In this document: positions 7,074 to 13,455 of the stretch, one piece after another
How positions within the stretch are numbered: the stretch's first letter is position 1
How the letters are laid out: the number at the start of each line of letters is the position of its first letter
NCBI GenBank assembly: GCA_034664105.1
Contig: JAXDIH010000036.1
Span: 1-13,770, forward strand
DNA from: JACVRW01 sp034664105
GTDB lineage: Bacteria; Actinomycetota; Thermoleophilia; Solirubrobacterales; Thermoleophilaceae
Reading direction: 5' to 3'
DNA: 13,770 bases
Notes under the pieces: model-generated
Databases searched by the model: none
What the model was told of the DNA's origin: nothing
What the model saw: only the letters and a program-made list of their open reading frames with translations
Position numbers and translations under genes: made by a program

Positions 7074-7702
7074 CGCCCACCGTCGGCGAGCTCGCGATTG
7101 CCGCCGCTCCCGACGCCTGGGCCGCCGCGGGGTTCGAGGTCGAAGGCGACGTGTGCGACGTCGGCACGGTCCGCCTGCGCTTCGGCGGCGCGGGCCGCGG
7201 CATCGTCGGCTGGTCGGTCCGCGACGCCGCCGCGCTCGAACTGGACGGCCTGCCCACCACCGCCTCGACGGCGCCGGCGCCCGCCGCCGGCCCCCATCCG
7301 AACGGCGCGCTCTCAATCGACCACCTCGTCGTCATCACCCCCGACCTCGACCGCACCTCGGCCGTCCTCCAGGGTGCCGGCTTCGATCTGCGCCGGCTGC
7401 GCGAGGGCGCGACCCCGGGCGGGTCGCAGCGGCAGGCCTTCTTCCGCATGGGCGAGCTGATCCTCGAGGTGGTGGACGCGCCCGCCGGCAGCAAGGTCGC
7501 CGCCGACCCGAGCGGCCCCGCGCGGCTCTGGGGCATCGCCTTCCTCGCGGAGGACCTGGTCGCTCCGGCGGCCATCCTCGGCGACTCGCTGAGCGAGCCG
7601 CGCGACGCGGTCCAGCCGGGCCGCCAGATCGCGACGGTCGCGACCGCGGCTGGGCTGGGCCCGGCAATCGCGTTCATGACCCCCGGTCCCGGGGCAGTCT
7701 GA
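7070..7702 (+). CDS. VOC superfamily (glyoxalase/bleomycin-resistance-like) protein
   Basis: This 210-residue protein has a clear C-terminal vicinal-oxygen-chelate half: IDHLVVITPDLDRT (83-96, candidate metal ligand His85), QAFFRMGELILEVVDAP (122-138, candidate ligand Glu133), LWGIAFLAEDL (153-163) and the final GPAIAFMTPGP. The N-terminal part (about 15-60, ending VGWSVRD) looks like a degenerate first VOC module joined by an Ala/Pro-rich linker (62-80). The family covers glyoxalases, dioxygenases, epimerases and resistance proteins; the reaction cannot be told here. The GTG start overlaps the peptidase stop by four bases, and the stop is four bases before the reductase start, so the three genes are probably one operon. 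Family is fairly sure, function unknown. Confidence 0.82.
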   Translation: MTPTVGELAIAAAPDAWAAAGFEVEGDVCDVGTVRLRFGGAGRGIVGWSVRDAAALELDGLPTTASTAPAPAAGPHPNGALSIDHLVVITPDLDRTSAVLQGAGFDLRRLREGATPGGSQRQAFFRMGELILEVVDAPAGSKVAADPSGPARLWGIAFLAEDLVAPAAILGDSLSEPRDAVQPGRQIATVATAAGLGPAIAFMTPGPGAV

Positions 7703-7706
7703 CTGG

Positions 7707-8675
7707 GTGAGATATCGCAGGCTCGGCAGAACGGGCATCGAGGTTTCGGAGATCGGCTACGGCGCATGGGGCATCGGCGGCTCGCAGTGGGGAGGCGCCG
7801 ACGACGACGAGTCGATCCAGGCCCTCCACCGGGCGATCGACCTCGGGCTGAACTTCATCGACACCGCGCTGGCCTACGGTCAGGGTCGCAGCGAGCGGCT
7901 GGTCGGCCAGGTGGTCCGCGAGCGCCCCGAGCGGATCTACGTGGCCACCAAGGTGCCGCCCAAGAACCTGACCTGGCCGGCGCCCCCGGGGATACCCGTG
8001 GAGGAGGCGTTCCCCGCCGATCACATCAAGGCGTGCGCCGAGCTCAGCCTCGCCAACCTCGGCCTCGAGCGCATCGACCTGCTCCAGCTGCACGTGTGGA
8101 GCGACGAGTGGGTCGACCAGGGCGACTGGCGCGAGGCCGTCGACGAGCTGCGCGCCGCCGGCAAGATCGGCTTCTTCGGCGTCTCCATCAACGACCACCA
8201 GCCCTCCAACGGCGTGCGCCTCGTCCAGAGCGGCGCCGCCGACACCGTGCAGGTGATCTACAACGTCTTCGACCAGTCGCCGGAGGACGAGCTGTTCCCG
8301 GCCTGCCGCGAGCACGATGTCGGCGTGATCGCGCGCGTGCCGCTCGACGAGGGCGGCCTCACGGGCAGGATCGGCCCGGACACGGAGTTCGCGGAGGGCG
8401 ACTTCCGCGAGAACTACTTCCGCGGCGACCGCAAGCGCGAGGTCCAGGAGCGGGTGCGCGCGATCGCCGCCGACCTCGGCATCTCGGAGGACGAGCTGGC
8501 CGAGGTCGCGCTGCGCTTCGTGCTCAGCGACCCGACCGTGTCCACGGTGATCCCGGGCATGCGCTCCCTGCGCAACGTGGAACGCAACGTCGCGGTGTCG
8601 GACCGGGACGGTCTGCCGGACGACTGGCGCGAGAAGCTGCGCGCCCACCGCTGGGTGCGCGACTTCTACAGCTGA
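7707..8675 (+). CDS. Aldo/keto reductase
   Basis: The 322-residue product is a TIM-barrel aldo/keto reductase, an NAD(P)H-dependent carbonyl reductase. The catalytic tetrad is present: Asp52 and Tyr57 in FIDTALAYGQGRSE, Lys82 in VATKVPP and His129 in LLQLHVW. The cofactor region is seen in YNVFDQ (185-190), VIARVPLDEGGLTG (207-220) and the C-terminal VSTVIPGMRSLRNVERN (278-294). The overall pattern resembles the YhdN/IolS-type branch often acting on sugars or small aldehydes; substrate is not predictable. The GTG start lies four bases after the VOC stop and MRYRRLGRTGIEVSEIGYG is a typical family start. The 3' end overlaps the convergent PhzF gene by 10 bases. Confidence 0.93.
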   Translation: MRYRRLGRTGIEVSEIGYGAWGIGGSQWGGADDDESIQALHRAIDLGLNFIDTALAYGQGRSERLVGQVVRERPERIYVATKVPPKNLTWPAPPGIPVEEAFPADHIKACAELSLANLGLERIDLLQLHVWSDEWVDQGDWREAVDELRAAGKIGFFGVSINDHQPSNGVRLVQSGAADTVQVIYNVFDQSPEDELFPACREHDVGVIARVPLDEGGLTGRIGPDTEFAEGDFRENYFRGDRKREVQERVRAIAADLGISEDELAEVALRFVLSDPTVSTVIPGMRSLRNVERNVAVSDRDGLPDDWREKLRAHRWVRDFYS

Positions 8676-9352
8676 GCGGGCACCGCGTACTCGCGCACGT
8701 CGTCCAGCGCCGCCCGGCCGCCGATCTCGACGTAGCCGTCGTCGAGCGGTCGCGCCCGGATGCGTGACCCGCGCCCCTGGCGGATGTCGATCTCGCGCCC
8801 GAGCCGGGCACACAGCAGCGCCGCCGCCGAGCCCGTGGCCTCGTCCTCCGCGATGCCGTAGCGCACGGGGAAGACGCGCGCGCGGACCGTCCCGGACGCC
8901 TCGTCGAGCCAGGCCCAGGCGCCGATGTGGTCGTGCCCGCCCGGCGGGCCGCTGAGGGCGTCGACCTCGGCCGGCGAGTCCAGCCGCTCCCAGTCGAACT
9001 CCGGCGACCATTCCGGCCGCGCCGCGACGTACGAGATCCCGTCCTCCTGGCGCACGCGCACCTCGCCCGCCGGCACGCGCAGGGTCGCGACCTGGTGGCC
9101 CTCCTGCGCCAGCAGCCAGGCGGTGCCCACCGTCGGGTGACCGGCGAATCTCATCTCCACGGCGGGGGCGAAGATGCGCAGCTCGCCGCGGTCCGCGTCG
9201 TCCACGAACACCGTCTCGCTCAGCCCCAGATCCGCCGCCACCGACTGCCGCGCGGCGGCCGCAACCTCACGACCTTCGAGGAAGACACCGAGCGGGTTGC
9301 CGCCCGACCCGTCGTCGTCGCAGAACACGCGCAGCAGGTGCAGTCGTGACAC
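8666..9352 (-). CDS. PhzF family protein (isomerase/epimerase-like)
   Basis: This 228-residue protein belongs to the PhzF/DAP-epimerase-fold family: an N-terminal VFCDDDGSGGNPLGVF (9-24), SETVFV with the conserved catalytic Glu46, FAGHPTVGTAW (69-79) and EDEATGSAAALL (169-180). PhzF itself isomerises trans-2,3-dihydro-3-hydroxyanthranilate in phenazine synthesis, but most homologues have unknown substrates and no phenazine genes occur here. It is shorter than the usual 260-300 residues, with shortening between the FAGHP and EDEATGS blocks; all core motifs remain, so it is probably functional. The GTG start is supported by a TACCCT box 8 bases upstream. It is divergent from a small unknown gene, with overlapping -10 boxes. 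Confidence 0.88.
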   Translation of the reverse strand: MSRLHLLRVFCDDDGSGGNPLGVFLEGREVAAAARQSVAADLGLSETVFVDDADRGELRIFAPAVEMRFAGHPTVGTAWLLAQEGHQVATLRVPAGEVRVRQEDGISYVAARPEWSPEFDWERLDSPAEVDALSGPPGGHDHIGAWAWLDEASGTVRARVFPVRYGIAEDEATGSAAALLCARLGREIDIRQGRGSRIRARPLDDGYVEIGGRAALDDVREYAVPAQL

Positions 9353-9360
9353 GGGCGGTC

Positions 9361-9366
9361 AGGGTA
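9361..9366 (-). promoter_or_regulatory. Putative -10 box (TACCCT) of the PhzF-family gene
   Basis: On the minus strand TACCCT fits TANNNT and ends 8 bases before the GTG at 9352, as expected for a leaderless transcript. It shares TA (9365-9366) with the plus-strand box. Confidence 0.55.
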
Positions 9367-9370
9367 GCCT
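9365..9370 (+). promoter_or_regulatory. Putative -10 box (TAGCCT) of the small unknown gene
   Basis: TAGCCT fits TANNNT and ends 10 bases before the GTG at 9381. The spacing allows a leaderless or very short-leader transcript. It overlaps the PhzF-gene box head to head. Confidence 0.5.
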
Positions 9371-9380
9371 GCTTCATCCT

Positions 9381-9683
9381 GTGGACCAGATGGAGTTGCG
9401 CAACCGCCTTGTCATGGCGACCCAGATGTGGCGCGAGGCGACCGTTGACCCGCTGCCGCGCATGGCGCCCGGCAACCCCGTGGAGCAGCTCGAGGCCTTC
9501 GAGATCAAGCTGGTCGACATGCTCTGGGAGCGCGCGACGCCAAAGACCGCGCGCGACGTGGCCGACAAGACCTGGGATCTCGTCCACGACCGCAACGACG
9601 ACGACGCGGTCAAGCGGCGCGTCGTCGAGTGTCACGAGGCGCTGGCCCGGCTCTCGGCTCGCAGTGGGGGCTTGGAACCCTGA
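9381..9683 (+). CDS. Small uncharacterised helical protein (about 100 residues)
   Basis: I do not recognise this protein. The product is about 100 residues, rich in charged residues and apparently all helical, with no signal peptide or membrane segment. Notable stretches (GTG numbering) are MELRNRLVMATQMWREATVD near the N-terminus, then a Pro-containing turn (PLPRMAPGNP), a helix with EAFEIKLVDMLWERAT, and a C-terminal DDDAVKRRVVECHEALARL. GTG 9381 is preferred because a TAGCCT box lies 10 bases upstream; ATG 9390, nine bases later in frame, is an alternative giving 97 residues. The frame is open further left, but that part is antisense to phzF and poor in family-like sequence. The sensor phosphatase starts 24 bases after its stop. 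A role in that signalling pathway is possible only by proximity. Confidence 0.68.
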   Translation: MDQMELRNRLVMATQMWREATVDPLPRMAPGNPVEQLEAFEIKLVDMLWERATPKTARDVADKTWDLVHDRNDDDAVKRRVVECHEALARLSARSGGLEP

Positions 9684-9691
9684 GGTCGCGT

Positions 9692-9697
9692 TAGGCT
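9692..9697 (+). promoter_or_regulatory. Putative -10 box (TAGGCT) of the phosphatase/kinase-STAS operon
   Basis: TAGGCT fits TANNNT and ends 10 bases before the GTG at 9708, matching the spacing of the TAGCCT box of the preceding gene. TTGGAA at 9672-9677 resembles a -35 but the 14-base spacer is short, so the -35 is doubtful. Confidence 0.5.
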
Positions 9698-9707
9698 GGT
9701 TTCAACG

Positions 9708-12257
9708 GTGAAGGGGCTGCCGGAGCTCTTCAACCTGCGTCTCAAGGCGCGCTCGCTTGCCTACCTGTTCACGGCCGGGGCGGGGCTGGGTGCGCTGAGC
9801 CTGCTGCTGCCGCACGACGAGGCCGTCCGTGACCTCCAGATCTGGATCGTCGTGGGCTGCGCGCTCGCGATCGGCCTGGTCCTCTACTGGACCGCCGAGC
9901 GTGTGCGCGAATGGCACCTGCAGCTCGCGTTGGCCGCCGGCACGACGCTGATCACCTTCGCCAACTACTACACGGGCACGGTGAACCTGTACGCGCTGCT
10001 CTACACGTGGGCGGGGCTGTACGCGTTCTACTTCCTCGGCACGCGGGCGGGGCTGGCCCATCTGGTCTACATCGGCGTTGCCTACGCGATCGTGCTGGCG
10101 CAGCGGGAGCCGCCCAGCCCGGCGATCCGCTGGCTGCTCGGCGTGGGGACCCCGCTGATCGCCGGGTTGCTGATCTCCCGCGTGCTCGACCGCCTGCGTG
10201 CCGAGCGGACCGAGTCCGAGGAGCGCGCCGTCGAGTTGCGCGAGAGCGAGGCGCGCACCAGGTTCGTGCTGGACGCCGCGCCGGACGCGTTCGTGACGCT
10301 GGACGCCGAAGGTGTCATCCGAGGCTGGAACCGCGCCGCCGAGCGCATCTTCGGGTGGACCGCGGAGGAGGCCATCGGCCAGTCGATGCGGACGCTGGTC
10401 ACCCCCGAGGAGTTCCGCGATCGCCACGACGAACGCCGCCAGGCGCTCGTCGACAGCGAGGGCTACGTGGAGCCGGCGCACTTCGAGGTCGAGCTCCAGC
10501 GCCGCGACGGCAGCCGCTTCCCCGCCGAGTCGACCGTGTCGAAGGTGGACGTGCGCGGCGAGATCCTGCTGGCCGGGTTCATCCGCGACGTGACCGACCG
10601 GCGCCGCCAGCAGGACGAGCGCGAGGCGCTGCTGCGCGAGCAGGCGGCGCGCGCGGAGGCCGAGCGGGTCGCGGAGATGGTCAGCGGCATGCAGCTGCTC
10701 GTGGACGCCGCGCTCGCGCACCGGACGCTGGACGACATCCTGGTCGACCTCGTGGCGCGCGTGCGGGCGGTGCTCGACGCGGATGCGGCCGTCATCTACC
10801 TGGCTGCCGATCAGGCGCTCACGCTGGCCGCGGCATCCGACGGCATGCCCGACGACCAGCCGGACGAGCCGCTCCCGTTCGGCGAGGGGTTCGCCGGGCG
10901 CGTGGCCGCCGAGCGCCAGGCCGCGCTCGTCCAGGACCCGTCGGTCGACGAGTTGCCGTACGCGGCGCTGGGCGAGCTGGGGATCGATTCGCAGATCGGC
11001 CTGCCGCTGCTCGCCGAGGGCGAAGTGACCGGGGTGCTGGTGGTGTGCGCCGCCGAGCCGCGCCACTTCACGGCCGACGACGTGAACCTGCTGCGGCTGG
11101 CCGCCGACCGCGTTGCGCTCGCCGTGGACCACGCGCGCGTGTACGAGCGCGAGCACAAGATCGCGGAGACGCTCCAGCGCAGCCTGCTGCCCGAGCGCCT
11201 GCCGCAGCTGCCCGGCCTGTCCGTGGCCGCTCGCTACCTGCCCGCGGCCGCCGAGGCGGAGGTCGGCGGCGACTGGTACGACGTGCTGCCGACCCCGAAC
11301 GGCGGCGTGGGCCTGGTGATGGGCGACGTGGCGGGGAAGGGTCTGACAGCGGCGTCGATGGTCGGGCGGCTGCGCAGTGCGCTGCGCGCCTACGCGCTCG
11401 AGGGGCACGCCCCCGAGCGCGTCGTCGAGCAGCTCAACCGCCTGATCTGGACAGAGGAGGACGAGAGCCAGATGGCCACGCTGATCTACGTGGTCGTGGA
11501 CCCCGCGGCCGGCGAGCTGCGCTGGGTCAACGCCGGGCATCCGCCGCCGCTGCTCCTGAGCGATGGCGGCGGGCCGCAGTTCCTGGAGGGCGGCAGCTCG
11601 GTACCGCTCGGCGTGCTGCCGTTTCCGGATTTCTCGGAGGTGTCGATGCCGATCGACCAGGGCTCGACCGTCGTGCTCTACACGGACGGCTTGGTGGAGC
11701 GCCCGGGCGAGAACATCGATCTGGGTCTGGCCCGGCTCGCCGACGTCGTGCGCGGGGCCTCCACCGACCCGCAGCAGCTCTGCGACAGGGTGCTGCGCGA
11801 GCTGGTGCCGGGCGGGGCGGCGCCCGACGACGTGGCGCTGCTCACGCTGCGCACGATCCCGATGGCCGATCGCTTCAGCGTGGAGCTGCCCACCGAGCCG
11901 GAGGCGCTGGCCGCGATGCGGTCGCTGCTGCGGCGCTGGCTGATGCACGCCGACGGCTCCGAGCAGGAGATCGCCGAGGTGGTGACCGCGTGCGGGGAGG
12001 CGGCCACGAACGCGATCGAGCACGCCGGCGTGGGCGCTCCGTTCGAGATCAGCGGCCACGTGGACGGCCGCAGCGTGGAGATCGCGATCCGCGACCACGG
12101 CGCCTGGCGGGCGCCTCGCGAAGGCGACCACGGCAGGGGTATCTCGCTCATGCGGGCATTGATGGATACGGTTGAGGTTGTGCCGAGCCCAGACGGGACT
12201 ACGGTCCGGATGCAACGGACTCTGCTGGACACCAACGGGAACGGAGATCGCCAATGA
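9708..12257 (+). CDS. Membrane sensor PAS-GAF-SpoIIE phosphatase fused to RsbW-like kinase
   Basis: This 849-residue protein joins sensing with both enzymes of an RsbV switch. Hydrophobic segments near 17-35, 44-62, 70-88, 94-110, 114-131 and 142-160 suggest six membrane helices. A charged coiled-coil linker (161-185) leads to a PAS domain (about 182-298, with GWNRAAERIFGWT and a GFIRDVTDRR end), a second linker and a GAF domain (about 325-478). The SpoIIE/PP2C phosphatase (about 485-716) has GGDWYDV (520-526), GDVAGKG (539-545), NAGHPPP (608-614), LYTDG (657-661) and PDDVALL (706-712). The C-terminal HATPase (about 722-842) has the N-box ACGEAATNAIEHA (761-773; Glu764, Asn768), Asp796 in IRDHG and the HGRGISLM lid (808-815). 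The phosphatase should activate and the kinase inactivate the STAS protein whose start overlaps its stop. Mycobacterial Rv1364c has similar domains plus STAS in one chain. GTG start supported by TAGGCT. Confidence 0.94.
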   Translation: MKGLPELFNLRLKARSLAYLFTAGAGLGALSLLLPHDEAVRDLQIWIVVGCALAIGLVLYWTAERVREWHLQLALAAGTTLITFANYYTGTVNLYALLYTWAGLYAFYFLGTRAGLAHLVYIGVAYAIVLAQREPPSPAIRWLLGVGTPLIAGLLISRVLDRLRAERTESEERAVELRESEARTRFVLDAAPDAFVTLDAEGVIRGWNRAAERIFGWTAEEAIGQSMRTLVTPEEFRDRHDERRQALVDSEGYVEPAHFEVELQRRDGSRFPAESTVSKVDVRGEILLAGFIRDVTDRRRQQDEREALLREQAARAEAERVAEMVSGMQLLVDAALAHRTLDDILVDLVARVRAVLDADAAVIYLAADQALTLAAASDGMPDDQPDEPLPFGEGFAGRVAAERQAALVQDPSVDELPYAALGELGIDSQIGLPLLAEGEVTGVLVVCAAEPRHFTADDVNLLRLAADRVALAVDHARVYEREHKIAETLQRSLLPERLPQLPGLSVAARYLPAAAEAEVGGDWYDVLPTPNGGVGLVMGDVAGKGLTAASMVGRLRSALRAYALEGHAPERVVEQLNRLIWTEEDESQMATLIYVVVDPAAGELRWVNAGHPPPLLLSDGGGPQFLEGGSSVPLGVLPFPDFSEVSMPIDQGSTVVLYTDGLVERPGENIDLGLARLADVVRGASTDPQQLCDRVLRELVPGGAAPDDVALLTLRTIPMADRFSVELPTEPEALAAMRSLLRRWLMHADGSEQEIAEVVTACGEAATNAIEHAGVGAPFEISGHVDGRSVEIAIRDHGAWRAPREGDHGRGISLMRALMDTVEVVPSPDGTTVRMQRTLLDTNGNGDRQ

Positions 12258-12622
12258 TGGACCTGGTTCAACTCGCGATCGAAGAGCGCGGAGACGTGGT
12301 GATCGCCCGCGTGACGGGTGAGCTGGACCTTGCCGGCGCGCCGTCCACGGGAGACGCGATCGCGGAGGCTGTCCCGACGTCGGCGCGCGCCCTGGTGGTC
12401 GACTTCAGCGGCCTCGAGTTCATCGATTCGAGCGGGATCGCGATGCTGTTCAACCTCGCCCGACGGCTCGGCAGCCGCCGGCAGGAGCTGCGCGTGGTGG
12501 CCCCCGACGGAAAGCCGGTCGCGCGCGTGCTCGACATCGTCGAGTTCAATCGCGCCGCGCCCGTGCACCAGACGCTGGAAGAGGCGCTGGCCCAGGTCTC
12601 GCCCGACGGCGCCGGAAGCTAG
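12254..12622 (+). CDS. STAS-domain anti-sigma factor antagonist (RsbV/SpoIIAA-like)
   Basis: This 122-residue protein is a single STAS domain of the RsbV/SpoIIAA type. It has VIARVTGELDLAGAP (16-30) and the phosphorylation loop VVDFSGLEFIDSSGIAML (48-65); Ser59 corresponds to the phosphorylated Ser58 of B. subtilis SpoIIAA. In the partner-switch scheme, unphosphorylated protein binds the RsbW-like kinase and frees a sigma factor; the kinase phosphorylates it and the phosphatase restores it. Both enzymes are probably in the upstream protein, whose TGA overlaps this ATG (ATGA), implying near-equal coupled translation. A GGAG at 12243-12246, seven bases upstream, is one of the few good Shine-Dalgarno sites here. 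A second ATG follows immediately (12257). No sigma factor gene is in view. The stop codon overlaps the stop of the convergent hydrolase within CTAG. Confidence 0.93.
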   Translation: MMDLVQLAIEERGDVVIARVTGELDLAGAPSTGDAIAEAVPTSARALVVDFSGLEFIDSSGIAMLFNLARRLGSRRQELRVVAPDGKPVARVLDIVEFNRAAPVHQTLEEALAQVSPDGAGS

Positions 12623-13428
12623 GCAGCCGCCGGCGCGCGCTCGGCGATGAAGTCGAGCACGGAGCTGTTGAACTCCTCCGCTCGCTCCACGTTCGCGCCG
12701 TGAGGTGAGGCCGGCAGCACCGTGAGCTGGGCGTCCGGGATCAGCTCGGCCAGCTCGCGCGACTTCCAGATCGGCACCAGGATGTCGTGCTCGCCGCCGA
12801 TGACGTGGGTCGGCACGCGCAGCGAGGGCAGGCGCTCGCGGGCGTCGTGGCGGCCGCAGGCCTCGAGCTGGCGGATGAACGCCTCCGGCGGCTGCGGGCG
12901 CGGGTTCTGCAGCATCATGCCGCGCACGAACGCCGCGCCCTCCGCGTTCTCGAAGAACTCCTCGGAGAAGTTGAGCAGCATCAGCTCGTCCACGTGCGAC
13001 TCGCGCGAGATCTTCTGGACGCGCTCGGCCCAGACCTCGCTCAGCTTGCGCGCCCACGCGCCGCCGGCAGGGAACGTGACCGCGAGAGTCAGCGTGCGGA
13101 CCCGCTCGGGCGCCGCGAGCGCGATCTCCTGAGCGATCGCGCCGCCCATCGAGACGCCGAGCAGGTGGAACGAGTCCAGCTCGAGGGCGTCGGCCAGGGC
13201 CAGCGCGTCCTGCGCCATGTCGGTGATCTCGTACGGGCCGTGGGCCATCGAGGACTGGCCGACGTCGCGGTTGTCGAAGATGATCGTCTGGTGGGTGCCG
13301 GAGAAGGCGGGCACCTGGAGCATCCAGGCGAGCGTGTCGGCCGACAGCCCCATCACGCAGAGCAGTGGCTCGCCCTCGCCGTGGACCTCGTAGTAGAGCG
13401 TCTGTCCGTTGACCTCGACGGTGGGCAT
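12619..13428 (-). CDS. Alpha/beta-fold hydrolase
   Basis: The 269-residue protein is a typical alpha/beta hydrolase. It has an N-terminal beta hairpin (VNGQTLYYEVHGEGEPLL, 6-23), an oxyanion-region Met-Gly (VMGLSAD, 25-31, where HG is more usual), DNRDVGQSS (52-60), the nucleophile elbow GVSMGG (91-96, Ser93), the acid in GGEHDILVP (211-219, Asp215) and the catalytic His243 in ASPHGANVE. A helical cap lies at about 120-195. Similar proteins include esterases, 3-oxoadipate enol-lactonase-like enzymes and epoxide or haloperoxidase-like hydrolases; substrate cannot be told. No signal peptide is seen. The ATG has a TAGGGT box 6 bases upstream, suggesting a leaderless transcript. The gene is convergent with the STAS gene, sharing four bases at the stops. 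Confidence 0.93.
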   Translation of the reverse strand: MPTVEVNGQTLYYEVHGEGEPLLCVMGLSADTLAWMLQVPAFSGTHQTIIFDNRDVGQSSMAHGPYEITDMAQDALALADALELDSFHLLGVSMGGAIAQEIALAAPERVRTLTLAVTFPAGGAWARKLSEVWAERVQKISRESHVDELMLLNFSEEFFENAEGAAFVRGMMLQNPRPQPPEAFIRQLEACGRHDARERLPSLRVPTHVIGGEHDILVPIWKSRELAELIPDAQLTVLPASPHGANVERAEEFNSSVLDFIAERAPAAA

Positions 13429-13434
13429 CGGGGA

Positions 13435-13440
13435 ACCCTA
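13435..13440 (-). promoter_or_regulatory. Putative -10 box (TAGGGT) of the hydrolase gene
   Basis: On the minus strand TAGGGT fits TANNNT and ends 6 bases before the ATG at 13428, consistent with a leaderless transcript. No -35 element is clear in the GC-rich upstream DNA. Confidence 0.5.
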
Positions 13441-13455
13441 CCGGCCCTGGCCGGC

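Noticed and set aside
9674..9692. ECF sigma-type promoter (GGAACC then CGTT) before the sensor gene
   Set aside because: The gap between the two elements is about 9 bases rather than about 16-18, so the match is coincidental; the TAGGCT box fits better.
12167..12205. Internal promoter for the STAS gene (TACGGT at 12167 and again at 12200)
   Set aside because: Both boxes fit TANNNT but lie about 50-80 bases from the STAS start inside coding DNA with no start codon at the leaderless spacing; the ATGA overlap and GGAG site explain its expression.
9702..12254. 850-residue minus-strand open frame mirroring the sensor phosphatase gene
   Set aside because: It is a by-product of high GC on the opposite strand; its His/Arg/Gln-rich translation shows no domain, while the plus frame has five recognisable ones.
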